This document shows, piece after piece, positions 12,393-21,700 of a stretch of 64,000 nt of DNA (its first letter is position 1; each line of letters begins with the position of its first letter). Source of the DNA: Porodaedalea pini (taxonomy: Eukaryota; Basidiomycota; Agaricomycetes; Hymenochaetales; Hymenochaetaceae); contig NBAY01000086.1 in NCBI GenBank assembly GCA_002794775.1, positions 86,032 to 150,031 of the forward strand, given 5' to 3'. The translations under genes and the position numbers were made by a program. Below the pieces are notes generated by a model. It made no database searches and was not told where the DNA came from. It saw nothing but the letters and a program-made list of their open reading frames with translations.

Positions 12393-13387
12393 CGACAGCA
12401 GAGACTGGTCAAGTGGTCGCTCATTGCCATACGACTATGCTGAAGTTGCTGCTGCTGCGGAAACTGAGTGTTTGAGAAGACACATCAACGTTGATGTTCT
12501 GCGAGGTAAGCTGGCCAAACACATCGCATTTCTATTTCTAATTCATTTTTACAAGAGAATCTATGAGGAGTACGTCAAGCCATCCGAAGCTTCCTCGATA
12601 CTGAGGAAGCTAGGAGTGTTGCAGAACTACAACTGTATTTGGCAATGCTCGATGCTACTCTGGTTGAACAGTCAGCAGATAATTCTCATGGACCATCTGC
12701 AGGTGGTAAGTACCTTTGTCTATCTTCTCAATATATTCGCTGACTATTTCATACTTCAAGGACCTTCTGTTCTCCCCGAGAATCGCCAGTACGATGCTGA
12801 AGACCAAAAGACAATTGATGACGTCCTCAGCGCAATCAGGGCCTCAAGGGTCAGGTCTGGCCCACTTCCTCTCGCAGAACACCTGAGTCTGCGTTTCCGC
12901 GAGGCTGTTGATGATGAAGTTGTGGGCATCGACATGAGCTATGTCCGCACGATGCTCTTCCAGGATAGTCCGCCGACTCACTCCACTGAGATGAATAGTC
13001 CCGTCCCATCTTCAGTGCCGTCTGGTAACGGAAGTTTTTTACATGTCGTCACCAGAGGCACAAAGATAGGTATATTCAATGACTCGTAAGTAATCTAATC
13101 GTTTCAGCTTTGTATCATATCATAAAGTTTATGTATAATATAGGTCGATTGCTCAACGTTTTGTTGACAGAGTTCCTCACGGCGAGCGCAGGGGCTGCAG
13201 GACCTACACAGATGCCTTGCACGTATTTGTGCAGGCATGGCTCCGTGGAGATGTAGGCATTTTTTGTTCCGCCTGGTTAAATGTAGATCGCAATAGAGTA
13301 AAAGGTTTAATTGTGTTGCGTGGCTTCTACTACAAAGGCACTATACTATTGAGAATGCTCAGCAAGAGATCTTACAGTACATTTTGA

Positions 13388-14564
13388 GAGAATGGGTCAA
13401 CATAAAACAAGATGGTGCAGTGCAAGTCAAAGAAAGCGTCGACACGAATGTTCACAAGGATCGGGACAGACTATTTTAAGGTACTTGGATGCCATATATA
13501 GCAAGGAAAGTTCACTTTCTGCTTGAAATGAGACTTGCCGATGGATGCCGATCTCCTGGAAAGAATCTCTCATCGACTTTTTAATTAGAATTGCTCAGAT
13601 GAAGGGCAAAAAGTATATTGGATGACTATATTGAACATAGATTAACATACTACAAGATTTTTGAAGGTCAGTGAGCTCCATGGACATCAAAATTGGGAGA
13701 AGATTGTGCAAAAGTCGTTCACTATGTCAAATGTTCCTCGATGTCGCATTTATTGCAATTCTTCTTCTTTAAATTTTGGCATAGTCCGCCTTCCAAAACA
13801 TGTATATAACAGATAGAAGTAATCCGTAATCTTTTCACGCTATATGAATGTCATACTGACCCTCAGCAACGTTTGGAGCACGAAAATGTAGGTATTTTGG
13901 CAAGTTTCGCTACTATTTCATACTATCTTCGTCTTTGAGGTCCTCCAAGGCGCGAAAATATTTCTAGAGTAGTATGGAACTATCGCTATGCATACTAATA
14001 TCTATCTTCATGTGTTACATAGTCAATATCAATAGTGTGATGAGATACATGAAAGTTCAAGTTGGGAGGTACAGTTTCCATATAGAAGTTTGAATGACTT
14101 TCACTTAAACTCGAGCGTCTTCCAGACCACCCCAATGGCATGCCCCTGCAATATTGAATTTGGCTTTAATCTACATTATTTTTAGTGCTCTTTCAGATGG
14201 AGTTTATTTCATGTCAGCTGCCTCTGTAGTTGTTGAAATATAACAAAAACTTAACAGATTCTGAGGTCCCAAATTTTGGTGGCGCGAGAAGATTTGAATG
14301 TACTGACGTCTCCTGGAACTGTCCTTCAGTAAAATTTACATTGCCATTTAGCTCTACATTTACACTTCACACTGGTGGTGGATTTCCACTAGACGTACAG
14401 AAATTGAAGAATAATAAGTAGTTCAATTATCCTCAACATCTTTAGCCATGGACCTCTCCGGCACTTACTGAAGTGAGGGAAAGGCACGCAACGAGCTCGT
14501 CCTCCTTGTCTTTCGTCGCAACGAGCATGGTTCTTACTCACTTAACTAAGCCAACTAATTTCTA
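13388..14564. other. Intergenic, no recognised gene
   Basis: AT-leaning sequence with no frame above about 60 codons that resembles a protein. Confidence 0.5.
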
Positions 14565-15420
14565 GGTCGACGGTGGACTCTCTGATCTAGGGAGGCCACT
14601 GGAGAGCTCATGTAAACTGGCGTTGCTCGACTTTGAGCACCGAGAAGATTCATACAGCTCTTCATATTTGTTTTGAGGCTTGGTCTGACAATTCACACAG
14701 CAAGCAAGTGTTCTGGCATTCATCAGTGCATGTCCTCGGTGAAGCCGCTGTGTGACATTAGGATGCCATCCCTGCATGATATCTCTGACTGACGACGGGT
14801 TCTTCCACGAAATGGTCAACACAGAGATTCGTAGCTCACTTTGACCAGTTGGTTGGAGGCTCACTTATATATTCTCCAGGCCTGTGGTGAGCTCGGACTA
14901 CTTTGCCTTGGAGAAGTGGCGGAGAGCGTCATGAAGGATCGCCAGAAATTCGAACGGCTGGTGGTCTCGAAGGAGAAGGTGCTGGAGATACTCTATCAGC
15001 TCTACGTCATTTCGATCCCTGGCGAAAAACAGCTCTCGGTCTTCCTGGTCAAAGCAACCAAGCGTGATCATTGAAAGATCTGAAAGATAGGTGTGTTGTT
15101 GCGGTGTCTCGAGATAGCACTGACCTCGCTGCAGGAGCAAGAACTACTTCATCGACCTCGCTCCTGGAAATGCATTCTGGCCTCTTCATGCCACACGAAT
15201 CTATAACGCCATCTTAAAGTACGTGCGGGTACGTCTGGAATATTTTTCATCGCTGTTCTCGGTTCATAAACAGACTTCTAGGGACTATGCTACGAGCGCG
15301 GCTACCAAGCGATTATCTCGCCGAACATGTACAACTCGAAGCTGGGAACAATCTGGGCAACTTCAACGGCCTCACGCCCAGAACTGCATCCTAGCTTCCT
15401 CACGGCACGCAAATCTATAA
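14565..15420 (+). pseudogene. Threonyl-tRNA synthetase fragment, degenerate
   Basis: Pieces of the eukaryotic cytosolic enzyme occur in the right order but in shifting frames: GRPLESSCKLALLDFEH (14605-14660), FWHSSVHVLGEA (14710-14745, the editing-domain start with the HxxxH-type motif), TDDGFFHEMV (14788-14815), SDYFALEK then MKDRQKFERLVVSKEKVLEI (14890-14990), FIDLAPGNAFWPLHATRIYN (15145-15205) and YERGYQAIISPNMYNSKL (15295-15345). A plausible 53-nt intron (about 15228-15280) remains, so this is a duplicated genomic fragment, not a processed copy. A second copy of the LPHGTRIYN-type block, with a stop, follows at 15385-15425. It would have charged tRNA-Thr. The N-terminal TGS and C-terminal anticodon-binding domains are absent. 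Several frameshifts and stops make it non-functional. Confidence 0.8.
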
Positions 15421-15728
15421 ATCCCTCTTGCAGCATGCTCGCTGCTAAGGTTGGTGCTTACTCATTACCGTCTTCATATCGTAGATATGCGTGCCGGCAG
15501 GGGTGAATTGATGTTGATACATTTTTTATTTCTGTTTATGGCTAGACTTGCTCGATATACCTTACTTCTCCTTATAGTAATTATTGTATCAGCAAAACCT
15601 GTTCACGCGTCTCGAGATCGCAATCGCAAGTTTCTTGTCCTGAACGCAACTCCGGCCACCGCTCACCATCAATACATTAATTCCTCTCAAAACATGGCGT
15701 GCATCAAAACTTCAAGGCAACCACTGCG
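15421..15728. other. Presumed promoter region of the KDZ gene
   Basis: No gene. An upstream ATG at about 15693 overlaps the KDZ start in another frame. Nothing else is recognised. Confidence 0.4.
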
Positions 15729-16476
15729 ATGGGTAAGAGAAACAAGGAAATCAACTATATGGCCGTGCCCGTGAAGAAGAAGAAATTGCGAGATGTTCGT
15801 GCATACACCGTCCACGAAACTGCCAAGGGGCGATTGATGACCAACCAACAAGATACTCACGGCCAATGTAAATCAAGGCAGACTGATGCAGACAACAGTG
15901 TAGCAACGGATGAGCTTCTAGAGCTCGCAGGTCTCCATGAAATCGACTCAGCCGACGCATCTGCGTTCGACTCACCAGAAGACATTGTAGCTCAGCGAGA
16001 GCTGTACACCACGAAGACCAAGGGCCGTGGCACTATTCATGTACGTTACGCTCATCTCATATTGTACCGTCACTGAAAAAAATACAGGTCAAGTTAGCAA
16101 ACTGGCTACCTTATCGACAGACATATTTGGACGAGATACTCACACATGAAGGCTTCCCTGCACGGACAGAGTTGCTAGTATGCACTCATTGTTGTGATGA
16201 AATGGAAATGGAGGAGTTATACAGATGCGTTGATTGCTACTCACGCTCTCTGTACTGCCAGAGTTGCATAGTAGCACTGCATTGCGAATTACCGCTGCAT
16301 CGAGCACAGGTACGCCGTTCACTTCAGAAATATTTTATTTCACTAATTCCTCTTTGTAGAGATGGAACGGCGATTTCTTCGAGAAAGCACCACTCTCTAG
16401 CCTCGGCCTTCGAATGCAACTTGGCCATGATGGAGCCTCATGCCCAAAGCCTACCTCAGGCTCCAAGAAGTTTCTC

Positions 16477-16915
16477 TGTCAGGACTCGAACTTCCCCTTT
16501 TCTTTACTTCCCCTTTTCTTTATTTCCCCTTTTCCTTTTTCGTTTCTGTTAATTGCTCCTTTTCATTATCTTTAATCATCTTTCCAATCACTTCCCACAC
16601 TCCCTCTACACGACCTTCATTCGTTCCATTCCCACTCGTTATGTAATGTTAGGTAATATAGTCTCACGGTCGTCGCTATATAAGGTCTCAGGAATCGCAT
16701 GAACTCCTTGTTCTGCTTTTCCTCTTACCTCCGCGTCGACCTAGGTGAGACTCGTCCCCCTTGTATTAGTCTAGTCTTGTATTAATCCTCTTACCTCCGC
16801 GTCGACCTAGCCTGAGTAAGCGTGTCCCGAGTCTACGCTCGAGTATAGCACGTCCCAGACAACAGTCAGCCGAGGCCTGCCCAGTCCGAGTCGTCTCCCG
16901 GACTCCCGCCTAACA
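16477..16915 (+). repeat. 5' LTR of gypsy-II
   Basis: TGTCAGGACT...CCGCCTAACA. U3 begins with three tandem copies of a CTTCCCCTTTTCTTTA-like unit; R/U5 matches the other copies. The 5-prime end differs by one base (TGTCAG, not TGTTAG) from gypsy-I. Confidence 0.97.
16677..16720 (+). promoter_or_regulatory. LTR TATA box and inferred RNA start
   Basis: TATATAAG at 16677-16684 is followed 33 nt later by GTTCTGCTTTT (16710-16720). In self-priming elements the RNA begins at the seed that pairs with the primer site, so transcription probably starts at or next to 16710. The start is inferred, not shown. Confidence 0.6.
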
Positions 16916-16916
16916 T

Positions 16917-16927
16917 AAAAGCAGAAC
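16917..16927 (+). other. Self-priming primer-binding site of gypsy-II
   Basis: AAAAGCAGAAC begins 2 nt after the LTR end and is the exact reverse complement of GTTCTGCTTTT at 16710-16720. This is the arrangement known from Tf1 and sushi-type elements, where the RNA 5' end folds onto this site and is cleaved to prime minus-strand DNA. I recognise no tRNA 3' end complement here. Confidence 0.8.
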
Positions 16928-17071
16928 CCCACCCAGGCTCATCCCCAGCGTACGTCGTCGCTGTCGACTCGCCTTCACTCAGTCTAGAGGAGCGCTCCCC
17001 TCGACGGATTTGACGTGTAAACCCCCTGAACGACAACCCTCAACCCTGCCCGGACGTTTTCGGACGTTCGT

Positions 17072-17317
17072 GTGTTACGTAAACATATCAACCGACATCT
17101 CCCGACCCTGGCTCTACGAATTAGCCTCTGGTGGAGCACGCACCTAACGTGGACGTGGGTAACCAGACGAGTCCAAACTTCGACGACAATCTCGTTTGTA
17201 ATCTCACTCGGATCCTACCGCCTCGTCATCAACTTCGCTGACGAACCCGCTCAACGTTGGCGTAACCCCGGATCGAACACGCAACCGATCCCTGTCCCAC
17301 CGCCAACGTCAAGATAG
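17072..17317 (+). other. Conserved upstream frame before gag (gypsy-II)
   Basis: Open frame 17030-17314 ending in TAG 17315-17317, with SLWWSTHLTWTWVT and INFADEPAQRW and no ATG. The same protein-like frame, with conservative changes, occurs in gypsy-I (about 6725-6950), gypsy-III and gypsy-0. Protein-like sequence continues after the TAG in the gag frame (DLTDEQRWALPASARWDP) up to the Gag ATG. How the two frames are joined, if they are, is unknown. Confidence 0.5.
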
Positions 17318-17619
17318 ATCTCACCGACGAACAGCGATGGGCCCTTCCTGCCTCAGCCCGTTGGGATCCAGATCGACCAGGCTACGTCGCGACCAATAAC
17401 AGCGGCGTCACTCACGACATCTGGTGGAGTGAAATCCGGCACGGCTGGTATTCGTCAGACGAACGAGGAAGGAGAGCAAGGTGGCCTCCAGCTACCCCAT
17501 CGTCACCCGCACCGTCAACATCTACGGTTAACCTACCACCGACTCCGGGTCCTTACCGCGAGACCAACAGAGATCCCTCACCGCCGACTCCCCCAGAACC
17601 TTCAACACCCGAACCCGCG

Positions 17620-18699
17620 ATGTCAGCAGAAGGTTTCAGCCAACAGCAAATGGCGCAGATCGCGGCCATCGTTGCGAATGCCTTCGCCCATCAGGCGAAC
17701 AACGCCCCAGCACCGGTCGCGGCCGCTAACCCCCCGACCCCCAACATAGACGTCGCCCGACCACGTGAATTCACTGGTGGCGACGATTACCTTGACTTCA
17801 GACGCGAAGTCCTTCTTTTCGTGTCCGCGAACCCAAGCCGATACCCTACGTCGGAGAGTAAGATCTACGTAGCTCTCTCCTACCTGAAGGGTGGTAATGC
17901 GGCAACGTGGGCGCAGAACTACGTCGAGGAGTCGACAACGGCGGGAATCGTTACCTTCACGGACAGCTGGGAAAGATTCCAGGAACGACTCGACGCCTCG
18001 TTCGACGATCCGAACCGAAAGGAAGCTGCACTGAAGGATTTCCGGGAGAAGGTTCAGAAGGACCTCACCGCGGATAAGTTCTTCCAACAACTTGACGTCA
18101 TCATCAAGCGGGCGGAACTGAAAGACGACAGCGTTATCTGCGACCGCCTCAAGCGAGCAATGAACATCGAGGTAGTCCGCGGCGTGCTGAGGTCGACGCC
18201 CGTACCGACAACGTATGAGGCGTGGAAGAACAAAGCTATCGAGATCGATCGCGGAGAACAGCAGATCCGCGCGATTCAACGAGGCCGCCCGTTCATACCG
18301 CAACCTCGCCAACAACAACAGGCACCCCCCGCTCGGCGCCAAGTTGCAACCCCGCACGTCGACAAACGCGACGCGACCGGCGTCACGTTCGGAGGTATCG
18401 GACAACCGATGGACGTCTCTATGAACGAGGCACGTCGCAGAAGAGCTTGCTGGATCTGTGGTCAAGAAGGCCACTTCAAGGACAGGTGCCCGCAGGGGAA
18501 ACCGATTATCCAGCGTATGCTGGAACTGATGGCCCCTGGCGAACGCCGCATCCTCGCAGACGAGCTCGGAGCGATGAAGGAGTCAGCCTTCGAGGAAGTC
18601 GTAGACACTCGGAGGTCGACGGTGGAGGACTATGTGGAGGAAGGAGAGAATGACGAAGAGGTCGTTGACTCGCAGGGTTTTGCGAGTGGTCAGGCGTAG
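17620..18699 (+). CDS. Gag of gypsy-II, 359 aa
   Basis: Structural protein that forms the particle and packages RNA. Start chosen at ATG 17620 (MSAEGFSQQQ), the first ATG in a frame that is open upstream to 17266. Residues 35-55 hold the conserved PRPREFTGGDDYLDF, followed by the helical Gag core. A Pro/Gln/Arg-rich linker (about 225-245) precedes a single knuckle CWICGQEGHFKDRC (C-x2-C-x4-H-x4-C). The tail is acidic and ends DSQGFASGQA. The last codons overlap the pol frame and contain the slippery heptamer at 18675-18681, so most ribosomes should stop at 18699 and a fraction continue into Pol. Confidence 0.95.
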   Translation: MSAEGFSQQQMAQIAAIVANAFAHQANNAPAPVAAANPPTPNIDVARPREFTGGDDYLDFRREVLLFVSANPSRYPTSESKIYVALSYLKGGNAATWAQNYVEESTTAGIVTFTDSWERFQERLDASFDDPNRKEAALKDFREKVQKDLTADKFFQQLDVIIKRAELKDDSVICDRLKRAMNIEVVRGVLRSTPVPTTYEAWKNKAIEIDRGEQQIRAIQRGRPFIPQPRQQQQAPPARRQVATPHVDKRDATGVTFGGIGQPMDVSMNEARRRRACWICGQEGHFKDRCPQGKPIIQRMLELMAPGERRILADELGAMKESAFEEVVDTRRSTVEDYVEEGENDEEVVDSQGFASGQA

Positions 18700-18717
18700 C
18701 CATCGGGGCGACTGACC
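18669..18717 (+). promoter_or_regulatory. -1 ribosomal frameshift signal between gag and pol
   Basis: Pol is in the -1 frame relative to Gag, and its frame opens at 18669, giving a 31-nt overlap. In the Gag frame the overlap reads G-GGT-TTT (18675-18681), which fits the X-XXY-YYZ heptamer. Six nt later a GGTCAG/CTGACC stem (18688-18693 with 18712-18717) spans the Gag stop. The heptamer is also flanked by CTCGCA/TGCGAG. The same site is kept in gypsy-III. Confidence 0.72.
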
Positions 18718-18734
18718 GGGAAGAACAAGGGACT

Positions 18735-21700
18735 TTGAATCCGGACTCGTTAAAATATAACCAACCGTCTGTACAACACGTAGATGCGAACGACGTCGAT
18801 GGTTTTCCGGAGTATGAAGTCCCCACCGGTGTGAAAAGAAGTGAAGGGTACGAGCAGTTGTTCATGAGAGGAACTGGCGGACGCCAGCTGGACCTTCTCC
18901 TGAACGTCGGACACAGTGTGAAAGGTGAAGTGAGGGAGGTAGACGCTCACGCACTCGTGGACTCGGGATGTACAGGATCGTGCATCGACGTGAGGTTCGT
19001 CGAACGGTATGGGCTAGAGACGAAGCGGTATATCCGACCCCTTGCGGTGCTCAATGCCGACGGCACGCACAACGAAGCTGGGTTGATCGAGGAATACGTT
19101 GACGTTGAACTCACGATCGGTCATCATAAGGAACAGATCGTCCTGGCAGTAACCTCATTGGCGTCTTCTAACATCTTCCTGGGGTACGACTGGCTTCGAC
19201 GACACAATCCAGAGGTCAACTGGAAGACGGGGACACTCGACTTTACTCGCTGTCCAGGTGAATGCGTGGTAGAGAAGGACGACGAGGAAGGTATGCAGAG
19301 GGTGTGGAGAGCAGCAGAGGAGACAAGGAGGGTGAGAGAGGTGCGAATGGACAAGGAGTCCTGGCCCGCATACCTCAACGACTACGCCGACGTCTTTAGC
19401 GAAAAAGGCTTCGAAAAGCTACCGGAACACCGACCGTGGGACCACGTCATCGACTTGAAGCCCGACTTCAAACCAAGTGACTGTAAAATCTACCCGCTCA
19501 CGCCAACAGAGCAACAGTCACTCAAGGACTTCCTCGATGAAAACTTGAAGTCGGGTCGCATTCGACGGTCGATATCGCCCATGGCGTCGCCCTTCTTCTT
19601 CATTAAGAAGGCCGACAAATCGCTACGCCCGATCCAGGATTACCGTAAGCTCAATGACGGTACGATCAAGAACAAGTATCCCCTCCCTCTCATTGACGAA
19701 CTCGTCGACAAGGTCAAGAAAGCGAAGTACATCACTAAGCTTGACCTTCGCTGGGGGTACTACAATATCCGGATCCGCGAGGGTGACGAATGGAAAGCAG
19801 CGTTTCGCACAAACATGGGCCTCTTCGAACCGACAGTCATGTTCTTTGGTCTCTGCAACGCCCCGGCAACGTTCCAGGCTTTTGTCAATCACATCTTCAA
19901 GGAACTGATTTACGCTAACCTGATCATCGTATACCTCGACGACATATTGATCCTCTCGGAGACCATTGAGGAACATATAGACACGTCGAGGCGCGTCCTT
20001 CAGATCCTGCGAGAGAATGGCCTGTACCTGAAGCCGGAGAAGTGCGAATTTGACGCCAAGGTCGTCAAATACCTCGGCCACATCATCGGTAATGGCGAGA
20101 TCAAGGCTGACCCAGCAAAGACGGAGGCGATTGCGAACTGGCCGGTCCCACGAAACCTGAAACAGCTACAACAATTCCTCGGCATGGGTAACTGGCTACG
20201 ACGGTTCATCAAGGACTACAGTAAGGTGGTCCATCCGCTGACGTCGTTAACGGGCAAGAAGGACTGGGTATGGGAGACCGAACAGCAGGAAGCGTTCGAG
20301 GAGCTGAGACGACGTCTCTGCTCACCTCCAGTCCTAGCCATCGCCAACGACGAGGGTCCTTTCCGCGTAGAAGCGGACTCGTCAAACTTTGCGCTCGGCG
20401 GCGTGTTGTTGCAAAAACAGGAAGGGAAGTGGAGGGTGATTGCCTATAGGTCAGAAGCGCTCCTACCCGCTGAACGAAACTACGAGATCTACGACAAGGA
20501 GATGCTCGCGATCGTTTCGGCGCTCAAGGAATGGCGACAATACCTCCTCGGCGCTCGCCACACGATCGAAATCTGGTCCGACCACGCTAACCTCACCTAC
20601 TTCAGGTCAGCGCAGAAGCTTAGCTACCGTCAAGCCCGCTGGCGAACCGAACTCGAAGAGTTTGACTTCCACCTCGAACACAAGTCGGGGAAGACGATGG
20701 GCAAGGCGGACCTATTATCGCGCAAGGCAGGTTACGACAAGGGCCAGGATGACAACGACGGCATCGTCTTCATCAAGGAAAAGTGGTTGAATCGTGGAAT
20801 AGTGAGGACGTCGCGGGATGAAGTGTTGGAACGAGTGGGTGAAGCGCAGAGGGCACAAGACGAGTCGGAAAGGCCGACGAATATGGTAGAAGTCGACGGG
20901 TTGTGGCGAATGAAAGGCAAGGTGTACGTGCCGTCGACGATGAAGGAAGCGGTGATGAGGGAGTACCACGATTCGACCCTGGCAGGACATCCGGGATCGT
21001 CGAAGACGGTCGAACTGGTACGTCGAGACTTCTGGTGGGCGTCGATGTTCTCCGATGTCCGAGCATACGTCCGAGGATGTGACCGCTGCCAACGAACGAA
21101 GGCTCTGAGGGCATCAAGATCGAGGCCACTTCATCCAAACGCGGTCCCTGAAGGTCCCTGGGAAATTGTCACGGTCGACCTCATCGGAGAACTCCCGGAC
21201 TCCAAGGGGCACAACGCAATCTGCGTTTTCGTCGATAGGTTCTCGAAACAGATGCACGCGATCCCGACGACGACAAAATTGTCAGCGGAAGGCATGGCTC
21301 AACTGTACCGCGACCACGTCTTCCGTCTCCATGGCTTGCCAAAAAAGATCATCCATGACCGAGGCACGCAGTTTGACGCATCAATGATGAGGGAGCTGTA
21401 CAAACTCCTACACATCGAAGGCAACCCGTCGACGGCGTATCACCCGCAAACGGACGGTCAGACGGAACGCGTCAACCAAGAGCTCGAACAGTACCTCCGG
21501 CTCTTCGTTGACCATCGGCAGTCAGACTGGAAAGACTGGCTCCCTCTCGCAGAGTTCGCCTACAACAACCGAGAACACTCGGTGACAAAGATGTCACCCT
21601 TCTACGCGAACACTGGACGTCACCCTAGGAGCTTCGACGCCGTACGAACTTCCTCTACCAACATGTCGGCAGAGGAATTCGCGAAGCACATCAAGGAGAC

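Larger units (their letters stand above)
6096..13387 (+). pseudogene. Host gene with RNase H1 N-terminal (viroplasmin-like) domain, split by gypsy-I
   Basis: Exon 1 starts at ATG 6096 (MDQSTD), is interrupted after 19 nt by gypsy-I, and resumes at 12398 after the duplicated CGACA. Exon 1 then runs to 12505, exon 2 is 12568-12705, exon 3 is 12761-13085 and exon 4 starts at 13144, with GTAAG donors throughout. The chain is about 277 codons and in frame across all junctions. The last part (GTKIGIFNDS, then a Tyr-Thr-Asp-Ala-Leu segment and VQAW) resembles the RNase H1 N-terminal fold that binds RNA/DNA hybrids and is often found as a stand-alone domain in mushroom genomes. Upstream is a helical region (SVAELQLYLAMLDATLVEQ) and a Ser/Pro linker. 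The end after about 13260 is uncertain, since the last 40 codons look non-conserved. Apart from the insertion I see no lesion. The domain assignment is moderate. Confidence 0.6.

Noticed and set aside
16699..16745. ATG in the LTR followed by CTAG|GTGAG as a possible spliced Gag start
   Set aside because: The ATG lies upstream of the inferred RNA start at 16710, so it should not be in the transcript; the donor is also mutated in the gypsy-III 5' LTR.
17623..18474. 283-codon minus-strand frame opposite gypsy-II gag
   Set aside because: Mirror of the Gag codons in a GC-biased sequence; no recognisable domain.
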